Assembly: GCF_030409685.1 (NCBI RefSeq)
Contig: NZ_JAUFQJ010000023.1
Coordinates: 1-64,000 of the forward strand
Origin: Ferruginibacter paludis
GTDB taxonomy: Bacteria; Bacteroidota; Bacteroidia; Chitinophagales; Chitinophagaceae
Direction of reading: 5' to 3'
Length of the DNA: 64,000 nucleotides
The position numbers and the translations under genes are program-made. The notes under the pieces are model-generated. The model worked only from the letters and a program-made list of their open reading frames with translations. It was not told the origin of the DNA and searched no databases. Positions 27,968-37,900 of this stretch are shown in pieces (the first letter of the stretch is position 1; the number at the start of each line of letters is the position of its first letter).

Positions 27968-28444
27968 ATGAAAATTTACACCCTTCTTATCTCAATTACT
28001 TTACTATTGGGCCTAAGTAAAGAAGCAGCTTCTCAAAATGTAATACGACAATCGGCATGCTCAGATCCCTATATTTTACACCAGGCGGATAGTATAAAAC
28101 AGGAACTGGCAAAACAAGGCTTTTTAATAGTAAAAGAAGCTTCTATGGCAATGGAAAGCGAATATGAAATGCCGGTCATTGTTCCACTTACAGAAGGCAG
28201 CTGGTACCAGTTTGTTTTTATTGGTGATGTTACTTCTAAATTATATGAAGTAAGAATGTATGACTGGGATGAAAAGCAGGTTGCTTATCAGAAAAAACAA
28301 TGGGGAGATGTAGATGGCAATGTGATTAGTTATTCCTACATACCAAAATTATCAGAATATCATATGATGAAACCGGTTCAGGTAAATAAAGGAAAGAAGA
28401 ACCTTTGCGGCTATGTAATGCTGCTTAAAAAAGTGAAGCAATAA
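27968..28444 (+). CDS. Small exported protein of unknown function
   Basis: 158 residues with a Sec signal peptide (LLISITLLLGLSKEAAS, cleavage near residue 22). The mature part starts with helices (DSIKQELAKQGFLIVKEASM) and goes on as beta strands (WYQFVFIGDVTSKLYEVRMYDWDEKQ). It contains two Cys, no lipobox. No family recognised. It is followed by a good terminator, so it is its own unit. Confidence 0.75.
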   Translation: MKIYTLLISITLLLGLSKEAASQNVIRQSACSDPYILHQADSIKQELAKQGFLIVKEASMAMESEYEMPVIVPLTEGSWYQFVFIGDVTSKLYEVRMYDWDEKQVAYQKKQWGDVDGNVISYSYIPKLSEYHMMKPVQVNKGKKNLCGYVMLLKKVKQ

Positions 28445-28485
28445 ATACGTTTTCCCATAAATGTTGATTATAAATGGTTGATTAA

Positions 28486-28520
28486 GCGCCCTGGCCACCC
28501 GGGGCGTTTTTAATTTTTTT
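28486..28520 (+). terminator. Terminator after the 27968 gene
   Basis: GC-rich stem CGCCC (28487-28491) with GGGCG (28502-28506), extendable by G-U pairs on both ends, followed by TTTTTAATTTTTTT. It lies about 40 bp after the stop codon. Confidence 0.75.
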
Positions 28521-28602
28521 AAAGAGCATACCAGAGTGGCCAATAGTAATAACCTGTTACTTTAAAAAGAAATTCATTGACTAATAAAACAGAATAAAAA
28601 CA

Positions 28603-29262
28603 TCATCCTTCTTTTTCAACCAATATCCTTTCGCACACGACATTACTTAATACTTCTGCCTGCCTTTTGCCATAACTCACCACCATCGATTTATCAAAAG
28701 GCTCTATTGAGCGTATCTTAATCTTTACTCCCAAACGCATTTCGCGGCCATTTAAAAATTTTAAAAAATCCGACGAAGTGTTGATAACGGCGGCTAGTTT
28801 TGCTGTTTCCCCTTCACGGCAATCACTTAACTTGTTATACTCTTTCCAAACTATTTTGCCACTTTTATCAGGTATTGGAGAACCATGTGGGTCAACCTTG
28901 GGATATCCGAGCAACTCGTCCATTTTTTCAAAGAAAACAGGCGACTGGATATGTTCAATTTGTTCGGCTATGTCATGAACATCTTCCCAACCCAGGTGCA
29001 TTTTTTCAACCAAAAACATTTCTGTAAGGCGGTGCTTACGGATGATTAGCCCGGCCTCTTTCTTGCCTTTTTCACTCAGCCGTAAAGGCTTATAACTTTC
29101 GTACAGTACCAACTTTTTATCTGATAATTTTTTCATCATGCTTGTGACGGTAGGCATCTTTATTTCAAGCCTCCTTGATAGTTCCGTAACATTCACTTCG
29201 CCGGCCTCATTGGCCATATTGAACAAAGCTTTCAGGTAGTTTTCTTCTATTAATGAATTCAT
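28603..29262 (-). CDS. DtxR/MntR family metal-dependent regulator
   Basis: 219 residues. An N-terminal winged helix (2-65, VTELSRRLEIKMPTVTSMMKKL) leads to the dimer/metal domain (66-135) and a C-terminal FeoA/SH3-like domain (about 145-219). By eye against B. subtilis MntR, His77, Glu100, Glu103 and His104 match four metal ligands; the Glu at the Cys102 position of DtxR points to a manganese-type sensor. Positions 8 and 11 are Asn and Lys rather than Asp and Glu, so the site is not canonical. It diverges from the TonB receptor gene, with a perfect palindrome between them. Confidence 0.9.
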   Translation of the reverse strand: MNSLIEENYLKALFNMANEAGEVNVTELSRRLEIKMPTVTSMMKKLSDKKLVLYESYKPLRLSEKGKKEAGLIIRKHRLTEMFLVEKMHLGWEDVHDIAEQIEHIQSPVFFEKMDELLGYPKVDPHGSPIPDKSGKIVWKEYNKLSDCREGETAKLAAVINTSSDFLKFLNGREMRLGVKIKIRSIEPFDKSMVVSYGKRQAEVLSNVVCERILVEKEG

Positions 29263-29266
29263 AACA

Positions 29267-29274
29267 CAAATCTA
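29267..29274 (-). promoter_or_regulatory. -7 box of the MntR-like gene
   Basis: CAAATCTA on the plus strand reads TAGATTTG on the minus, matching TAnnTTTG, with just four bases before the ATG at 29262. A CAAA at 29290-29293 (TTTG on the minus strand) gives a 15-nt spacer. The transcript is probably leaderless. Confidence 0.5.
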
Positions 29275-29318
29275 TTAAAATTAGTGCGTCAAATAAAAGC
29301 GCAAATATTGACAAATAA

Positions 29319-29350
29319 TTTTGTTAGATTAATCTAACTTATTATTTTTG
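29319..29350 (+). promoter_or_regulatory. TonB receptor promoter
   Basis: TTTTG at 29319-29323, a 19-nt spacer and TATTTTTG at 29343-29350 are a full match to the Bacteroidota promoter consensus. The spacer is almost filled by the palindromic operator, so a bound repressor would block RNA polymerase. Confidence 0.75.
29323..29338. promoter_or_regulatory. Palindromic operator, DtxR/MntR-box-like
   Basis: GTTAGATTAATCTAAC is a perfect 16-bp palindrome between the divergent regulator and receptor genes. Its TTAG...CTAA core resembles operators of the DtxR/MntR family. A further half-site ATCTAAT lies at 29354-29360. Binding by the neighbouring regulator is inference. Confidence 0.7.
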
Positions 29351-29370
29351 TTTATCTAATTAATAAACAC

Positions 29371-31848
29371 TTGGTAAAAAATTATTTTTGTACCGGAAGA
29401 TTTTTTTTGCTTTTTTCCATCTTGATTTTAGAAATGCCGGTGCACTCACAAAATATAAGCGGCGTAGTAAAAGATGCCCAGACTCAGCAGGCGCTTAGCT
29501 TTTGCAGCATTCAAATTATGCAAACGGGTGTTGGTACAAGTACGGATGTGAATGGAAAATTTAAGTTACCAATTCCGCAAAACATGACAGCTGTGGAATT
29601 GGCGATTTCGTCATCAGGTTACTTTTCAGATACCATTACAATTTCCCCGACTGGTAAACATATGGAGGTATTTATGACGCCCTTATCTGGCACATTAAAT
29701 GAAGTTGTGGTTACCAGCGCATCGAAAGCGACACTTGCAAAGGAAAATCCAGTCGCCATTACCAGTGTATCTTCAAAAGCAATTGAAAATGGTGCCGAAA
29801 CAAACATCATAGATGTATTGGTAAAAAATGTACCTGGCCTGAACGCCGTTAAAACAGGACCCAATATTTCCAAGCCTTTCATCAGGGGATTGGGCTATAA
29901 CCGTGTTTTGGTACTGTACGATGGGTTAAGGCAGGAAGGGCAGCAATGGGGCGATGAACATGGTATTGAAACCGATGCATACAGCATAGGCAAAGCAGAA
30001 GTTGTGAAAGGCCCTGCAAGCATTATGTATGGCTCAGACGCCGTGGCGGGAGTGGTAAGCCTGATTCCAGAAACACCTGCAAATAAAGACGAAAATCTGC
30101 AGGGAAAATATTATGTAGAATATCAACATAATAATGGTTTAATCAGCAACGGACTAAAACTATCGTGGTCAAAAAACCATTGGGGATATATAATGCGTGG
30201 TTCTTTTAAAATGGCAAAAAACTACACTAATAGCATTGATAAAAGGATTTATAACACAGGGTTTCGGGAGACCAATGCATCCGTAATTGTACAGCATTAC
30301 AGTGATAAAGGTTACTCTAATGTGAGCCTCACATTGTATAACAATCTACAGGGAGTACCGGATGGGAGCAGGGATTCAGCAACCAGAAAATTCACCAGGC
30401 AAATTTATGAAGGCAGCAACGACGACATAAAAAACCGGCCAGTGGTTTCAGAGACGACATTAAACGGATATATGCCCAGCCCTTTACATCAGCATATTCA
30501 GCACTACAGATTATACAGCAACAATCATTATGAGTTGGGCAGTGGAAACATTGATATTTTGTTGGGACTGCAACAAAATATCCGTCGGGAATATAATCAC
30601 CCCACTTTACCTGAACAGGCTGGAATGTATGTACGGCTGAACACCTTTAATTACAGCCTTCGTTACAACGCTCCGGCTTTACTGAACACTGAAATTTCGT
30701 TCGGCGTAAATGGAATGTATCAGAACAACAAGAGTAAAGATGCTACCGATTTCCCCATTCCCGATTACAGGCTGCTGGATGCCGGCATTTACCTCTATGG
30801 AAAATGGAAACAAAAAAAATGGACTATCAGCGGAGGTGTAAGATATGACAACAGGCATTTAAAAGGTGCTCCATTCTATACTGGTGTAAACAACCTGACA
30901 GGCTTCAACAAACATATTTATTCGCCCGATACAGCCGGAGCCTATTTACAATTCCCCCAATTTAATAAGTCATTCACAGGCACATCCCTGAGCATTGGCG
31001 CTACTTACCAGGCGAACGAGCACGTCAGCATAAAAGCCAACGTGGCAAGGGGCTACCGTGCACCCAGCATTACTGAATTCGCATCTAACGGACTCGATCC
31101 CGGAGCACATATCATTTACCTGGGAAACAGCAATTTTATTCCGGAATTTAGTTTGCAGGAAGATATCGGAACAGCGTTTAGTTTTAAAGATGTTACTGCT
31201 AATGTCAGCCTGTTCAACAATAACATAGCGCATTATATTTATTTATCGCAATTAACAGATGAAAACGCCAACCCTGTTTTAGATGCACAGGGTAATAAGG
31301 CTTTCCAATATCAGCAAGCCGCGGCGCAACTGTATGGTATGGAGCTCAATTTAAATTTGCATCCATCTGGTTTTAAAGCATTTTCATTTGACAATGCCTT
31401 ATCGATGGTATATGGTTTTAACAAGAAACGTGCTTATAAAAGCAAAGGCATCAATGGGGCTTATTTGCCATTGATCCCACCATTGAAAATATTAAGCAGT
31501 CTGATCCAAAATATAAATATGGAGTCAAAAATTTTAAAAGATATCAATGCAAAAATCGAAGCTGAATTCAATGCCGCTCAAAACAGGTTCTTAGCGTTGA
31601 ACAATACTGAAACCCCAACACCTTCCTATACCCTTTTCAATTTATCAGTAAGCACAAAGATAGTTTTGACAGTAACGAGCATCTTGCAATTTCAATTACA
31701 GGTAAACAATTTGTTTGATAAAGCATATCAATCCAACCTCAGTAGGCTGAAGTATTTTGAATATTACGAAAGCCCGCCTGATGGTCGTTCAGGAATTTAT
31801 GGCATGGGAAGAAATATTTGCTTAAAAGCAAGCTGGTCATTTAAGTAA
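29371..31848 (+). CDS. TonB-dependent outer-membrane receptor, probably for metal uptake
   Basis: 825 residues. The likely start is TTG at 29371, because the signal peptide (FFLLFSILILEMPVHS) needs it and no ATG lies upstream before the promoter. Domains: carboxypeptidase-regulatory-like (about 28-110), plug (about 120-230, with NVPGLNAVKTGPNISKPFIRGLGYNRVLVLYDG) and a 22-strand-type barrel ending in WSFK. The plug segment carries acidic residues and a DEHGIETDAYSIGKAEVVKGPASIMYG block typical of metal-complex receptors. The divergent MntR-like regulator suggests manganese or iron as cargo (inference). Confidence 0.92.
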   Translation: MVKNYFCTGRFFLLFSILILEMPVHSQNISGVVKDAQTQQALSFCSIQIMQTGVGTSTDVNGKFKLPIPQNMTAVELAISSSGYFSDTITISPTGKHMEVFMTPLSGTLNEVVVTSASKATLAKENPVAITSVSSKAIENGAETNIIDVLVKNVPGLNAVKTGPNISKPFIRGLGYNRVLVLYDGLRQEGQQWGDEHGIETDAYSIGKAEVVKGPASIMYGSDAVAGVVSLIPETPANKDENLQGKYYVEYQHNNGLISNGLKLSWSKNHWGYIMRGSFKMAKNYTNSIDKRIYNTGFRETNASVIVQHYSDKGYSNVSLTLYNNLQGVPDGSRDSATRKFTRQIYEGSNDDIKNRPVVSETTLNGYMPSPLHQHIQHYRLYSNNHYELGSGNIDILLGLQQNIRREYNHPTLPEQAGMYVRLNTFNYSLRYNAPALLNTEISFGVNGMYQNNKSKDATDFPIPDYRLLDAGIYLYGKWKQKKWTISGGVRYDNRHLKGAPFYTGVNNLTGFNKHIYSPDTAGAYLQFPQFNKSFTGTSLSIGATYQANEHVSIKANVARGYRAPSITEFASNGLDPGAHIIYLGNSNFIPEFSLQEDIGTAFSFKDVTANVSLFNNNIAHYIYLSQLTDENANPVLDAQGNKAFQYQQAAAQLYGMELNLNLHPSGFKAFSFDNALSMVYGFNKKRAYKSKGINGAYLPLIPPLKILSSLIQNINMESKILKDINAKIEAEFNAAQNRFLALNNTETPTPSYTLFNLSVSTKIVLTVTSILQFQLQVNNLFDKAYQSNLSRLKYFEYYESPPDGRSGIYGMGRNICLKASWSFK

Positions 31849-31905
31849 TAGCATCAGTTATTTAAAAATTGTTTAAGAAATCAGTGTGTTACTGCATGTC
31901 GTAAT

Positions 31906-31935
31906 AAAAAAAAATCCTCACCGTTAAGCGAGGAT
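31906..31935 (-). terminator. Terminator of ruvA-sprA
   Basis: On the minus strand a six-base stem (ATCCTC/GAGGAT) with a 10-nt loop is followed by nine T residues. It lies 20 bp after the sprA stop at 31956. Confidence 0.75.
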
Positions 31936-31955
31936 GATATACGTTTTATTAGTAG

Positions 31956-34900
31956 TTATTGTGCCAGCGAAATTCTTATTTGCACACCTGCCCTTGTATT
32001 GGTAATCGGCGCACTCGATGAAATATATGGAATTACCCTTCGCTGATCAAAATATAGTTTAAGGTTTACCCTGCTATTAAGGTAATAATCAATAGTTGGC
32101 GAAAGTGTTATTTCTTTACTACCGCCTGTAGGTAATGTGGCTTCCTGGTCAAGCCGGTTGTTTACAGTAACATTGTCACGGATTTTCATATCAAACCGGA
32201 AATTGATTTCATTATCCAGTTTACCTTTCCCACCCTTGCTTAGGAACTTGGGCAACGTCAAACCACCTAGCAATCGCAGCCCTTTTTTACGGTAGCCGCC
32301 ACCAATAGAAAATTCAGTAGACCGGGTTTCGCTCAACTGGAAATCTATCAGGCTTAAACTGAGAGTACGCTGTTTTGTATAGTCAATTTTAAACTGTACC
32401 TGGTTGGTGAACATTACATCGATACCCACCAGTGGTGCAAACTGCTCTGTAATAGTGATGTTGGGAACCAAAAAGTAGGGAACATAATTTTTAGAAACCG
32501 TATCGTAAAAAGAAGGAAATCCGTACCTGAACTGATCTGCATAAAATAAGGCTGAAGTAAATCCATTCATGCTCAGGCTTCCGTTATATGCATGTGATAA
32601 GGTGATGTTACTGAATATTTTTTCCAGTCCCTTTACCCTGCTAAGGCCAGTGTAATCAATTTTCCAATTGGGCTTAGGTATAAACCCTTTGTAAGGATTT
32701 GATTTGATGTTTGGATTGCTTTGATTGATAAGGGAGATAGACTTGGGGTCTTTACCAGAATAAGCCGCAACAAATGCAGGAATCAAAACGTCTGTTGCAT
32801 AGCGGTTGTACCCATGCGCATAGCCATCCGCATCCGACGGAATACCTGCATTGTATTTGTTCGCAGTGCCCAGTCGTTGTGAAATAATTTGCCTGTACGA
32901 CTCGAACTTTTGAAACGTGGTGGAAATTCTGTTGGGATCAAATTTGCCAAACAAGGTTTTGTAGGATATAAAACTAATATCAAAACTTCCACCGGAATAA
33001 GGACTCAAGTGACCAAAATTATTGCCCGTACCGGTTGTATCTTTAAATATTTCAGAATAATTTTTACTGAACGTTTTATTGAGGTTTACAGAAATCTGCA
33101 AATCACGTATCGGCTCCAGCTGAGCAGTAACCGTCAGCCGCTGATCAAAGGATTGCTGAAAAATAGTGTTGAAATTACTGTCTCTTGTAATCAGCCCTTT
33201 CCTTGCAGCAGCACTCATCCAATTGGTATCTGGTTGATTGCCTGCAATAAAACCCATATCAGGCTGCATGCTGCGCCAGTTGCGTCCTATTTCCTGCGTG
33301 CTGTCCATATAACCGGGTAAACGGGTATTGGCATTTTCAGATAACGAAACATTTACCTGTTTTAAACTACTCACCAGTTTACCAAAAGCACGGCCCATAT
33401 TGCCTACATATGGCATGGCGTTGGGATCTTTTATTTTTCTTGTTTTGATTTTCCTGATTTGTTTAATCCTGATGCTGTCTTTCATCACATACTTATACAG
33501 CGTATCTTTTTTAATGGTGATATTTTTTTCTGTTCGCTCTGCTTTCGGTTGGTCGATGACCCTGAAAAATTTTGATTTGTTGTACAACCGGGTGAAATCC
33601 AATTGAGCGGTCGCTTCTTTGGATTGGCCGTTTTCTAAAATATTGCCAAGCTCAACAGCCAGCCTGGAAGCGCCGATCCAGCGGTAAGTAGCCTGGTATT
33701 TCAGGTTTACCGTTGTCCAGTCAAGCAGGGGAAATTTTGCTGTAGGTAACGTATAACTTACGTTCGCCGTTTGATTGTACAACGTATTTCGCCCTCCCTT
33801 AAATAAGTTTTTAATAATAGTATCCTTCTTTTCTTTTGTATCAATACGGCCGTAAGGTTCGTCAATGCGACTGTTATTGGTAGCATTAAAATCAAACATG
33901 ATGGACCGTGTAAGACCCCAGCGCAAAATATAATCCCGTTGAAAAGTGAAGTACTTGTCATAGGTTTCGGGAATTTTATATTTGTCAGATCCAACACTTC
34001 TTGGCCTGATGGCACCAAACTGCCGCTGAATATCGGCTCTGAAACTTAGCTGTGAGGGTACCGGGTTTACATTGATATCTTTTACCAAATCGAACCAATG
34101 CTTTTTGCGTTTGGTAAACAGTTTCATTTTTTTGAATGGCTCAATGTATTTTGGCTGCGGTACAAAATTGTAGCCCAAACCGCCACGGTGCCGCGTAATT
34201 TCATTGTTTTCTATCAACGGACTATGGGCTGTTATATTGATATAAGAATAACTGACATCCACATTTTCTATGTCGTAAATTTTAGGCTTTTTTGTACCCG
34301 TGCGGTTTTTGCGAACGTTCGTAAAATTCAGTGTTTTGGTACTGGTAAAATCTACTGCTGCATTTTTTATCGAGTCTCTCATTTTGGCAGGAGACACAGA
34401 CAGCTTATCTTTTAGTTTGATGTCCAGATCATATGGATCATACAACGGCTTGCTGACGGTTTGAGAAATACTGGCAAAAACAGGTATGGAGATAGCTGCT
34501 TTTTTAGGTAACAATTTTCCTAATTCCAGGTTAGCGGCTACATCAAATTGGGTCATATCATCCCTGAATCGCTCGTCTACCCTTTGTTCCAGCGTTCCAA
34601 ACCCGCTGCTATGTGTGGAAATTGAACCAGTTACGGTACCCAAATCTGCCAGGTTCATGTCCATTCTTGCCAGGGCTGCATACCCTCCTTTTTCATTGAT
34701 AGACGTAAGCCGCAGTTCGTTCACCCATATTTCGCCGCAGGCGTTCGGATTATTTACATTTTCGACACCAATCAATACGCCCCTCAGCTCGCCGAGGTTA
34801 GGATCGCCGAGTATTGAATATGTTTGACCATTGCCCTGCAGTGCACTGAAAATAACAGTCGGTGAACCCTGTACATTTCGTAGCTGTTTTAACTTGGGTA

Positions 34901-37900
34901 ACAGGGTAAGATCTACATTGAGGTTATTGATGGCCCGCCATAATGTATCGTTATAGGCATCTGTATTAGGATTCAGCGTATTGGCCCCAAGCGGCGTCAT
35001 ATACAAAGGAATTTTTATTTCGTAATAGTTGCTTACAAAGTCAGTTCCTATCCTTATAACAGCATTCAGGTCTTTGTCTTTAATACTGTTTGGACTTTTG
35101 ACATTGTTCTCTGCATGTATGTACATGCTTAAATTACCATACTGGCGAATGTCCCTGTTGGCAAAAGTTTGGAATACACCTCTTGCGTCATTCTTACCCA
35201 AAGCACAAAACTGCAGCGACATACTTTGCTCATTTTGCAACAGATTAACACCGTTGTTGCTTTGAATTTGCTGGCGCTGAATTTCTCTTGGTGTGCGGTA
35301 AGGCAACGGAGAACGTTTGTCATTTTCTTCAATGTTAACAGCCCCTACATTAAAGTCTACGTTGGTAGAAATAGGAGAATAAATTCCGGTGGTATCAATT
35401 TTATTTTTAAAGCTGCGCCAGATGTTGCGGGTTAATTCCAGTTTTCCAAAACGCATTACTACTGAGTCAGAAAAATCTGTCAGGAACATTCTTATAAAAC
35501 GAATGGATTTAAAGTCGGGTATATTACCTATTTTCCTGTTGTACGATCCGATGGGAATTTTAAACTGGTACCAGGTTTCGTTACGGGTATTGCCATTTAC
35601 CAATTTTACACCCACCACTTTTTTATCTACAATATAATTAACCCCAATCTGCATGTTCGGATCTGTTTGCGGTTTGATATCCACGATGTACTGGAAATAT
35701 TCTTCCGACTCGTTCATGGTATTGTCTTTATTCAAATCTTCTGCATCAGGATAAAGTGTTGCTGCTGATGAAAAGATAGATCCATCATTTACTTTTGAAT
35801 TACCCTGGGGATTATTGAAATTTTTATACCTTTTTAAAATCCCGTCATTGGCCGTGAAAGCAGCATCCCTGTAGTGCGTATAATCATCCTGTGAAGGATC
35901 AGCAGACACTTCCTGTAAAGCGGCACTATTAAGTACAGGGCCCAAAGCAGCAAGATAGGGTGCCCTCTTTATTTTTTCAGCAGCATCATCCAAACCGTCA
36001 AAACCAACGTCCTGGTATTGCCGTTCGTTCGCATCATTGCTAAAGGCATTGGTCACCTGTATCGGGTTTAAGGGAGCCTTACCCCAAACGGTAGTAGAAT
36101 CTACCTGAGCCGGTGCATTCGGCGTAGGCATTCCATTTTCGTAAAAACGGCGGCCATCTTTCAACACATCTTCCGAAATATTACCCAGGTTAAAATACAA
36201 TTTACCTCCCGCTGTTGGGGAGATGGGCGTTTTAATAAATGGATCCTGCACCCAAAATTCTATAAACTCTACATTGGCTGTTTCAAAATCTGTCTGATCA
36301 ATATTGCGCATTAAACCACCCCATCGTTGCGTTGGGTTTTTTAAACGGTTATTCGCATCAATACTTAAAGGAGAGGCATCAAAATTATAAGGTCCCTTCT
36401 GATCAGGATAATAGGCAAGGTCAAACGTTGTTAACTGGTTTTGTCCATAGTCAGTAGTCCGTTGAGGAAAAATTTCACTCTGACTTATCAGGCGCACCTG
36501 CGGATCGCTCAGTTCGTCCCTGTTATTGCCGAGCGGGTTATTAGCCCCTTTATACAGTTGCAAAGCTGGCTCAATCTGGTACCAGGCTAGTTTAGCCCTG
36601 TTCTTTCCATAATCCAGGTTATTATTTAATTTTCCTTCCTTAAAAATTTCATTACCCGCCTCATCAGTGGCACCCTGCGGAGTAGAAGCAAGTCCCCAGC
36701 TGATGGCAGGAAAGCGAAGGTCAATACCAGATTTACTTCCTTCAAAATCATCAATGTACACAGCACCTGCGGAGCCCTTGCCTATTTGCGAAGCATGCCC
36801 GGGTTGCAGGTAAGCGCCTTCTGCATAAAAATTAATGGTTGATGGTGCAGTGGTTGAATAGAACGGGAGCTTATCCAACAACTTAGTAATTCTTGGTGTT
36901 TCTTTCCGGTAATTCACATCCAGCCCGTACATGGTATTTTTTATCGGGTCTTCGCCAATATTATTTTTTGTAAAAAAAGGTCGCTCGCTTAACCGGACAA
37001 TGGTACCACCGATGGCCAGTTGTTCTTTCAGGGTATTTTTCGCCAGGTAATCCAGCCGCAATCCTAAAAAAGATTTTTGCTGCAAGCCGTAACCGGCATT
37101 ATTTTCAAAGTTTACTTGAACTGGTAAACCTGCATTCAAAATGGCTTGGTTGGTAACTTTAATGGTACCAAGGTCATAATTAATATCATAGTCTACTCCT
37201 TCGGTTAATGTTTGTCCGCCTGCGGTTACTTTAACACTGCCCTTTGGAATATTATAACCAATGCTGATATCGGATGAGCCCGAAGTTTTGGCAGACCCCT
37301 TCATTACAAACCGGTTCAGATTTGGGTATTGCTGCGCCACTGCCTTAATGGAATCATACAATGCATAATACAACGTATCCTTGGCTGTTGCAGGTATCAC
37401 ATTGTATATCTGTGTCGCAAGGTCGCGGCCAAAAGGCTCCAATACAGGAAACACAATTCTGCTGTATTGTGATATAACTGTAAAGCCCTCCACATAATCA
37501 AATACACCATCCGGCTGCGGATCCCGGTTACTGTTAAGCCGGTCTAAATTTACCAGTGTTAAAATAGGTGTACCCTGGTTTTTATCGCCGAAAGGCACAT
37601 ATCTTTTTGCTCCGAGGCTTGGTTCCTGGTATAACAAATTCAGTTTAAAATCTGTTGGAGTCAGTACACCATAACCAACAGAATAAACGTTTTTCATCAT
37701 CAGTTGCCAGATAGGTAATTGGGTACGCTGGGACGTTGCTTTTAATAATTTTAGAAACAACACCTTTTGTGTAGCCGAAGTGCTGTCTGGCGGAAGATCC
37801 TGTGAAAATTCACCCACCTGGTACGTATGCCCGTTATAAGAGTATTGATAAGCTACGGCCAGTACCTCATCCGATTGCAGGGGCTGACTTAAAGAAATAT

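Noticed and set aside
33328-35637. Several plus-strand open frames inside sprA
   Set aside because: They are antisense to a clear 2433-residue gene and have no family features.
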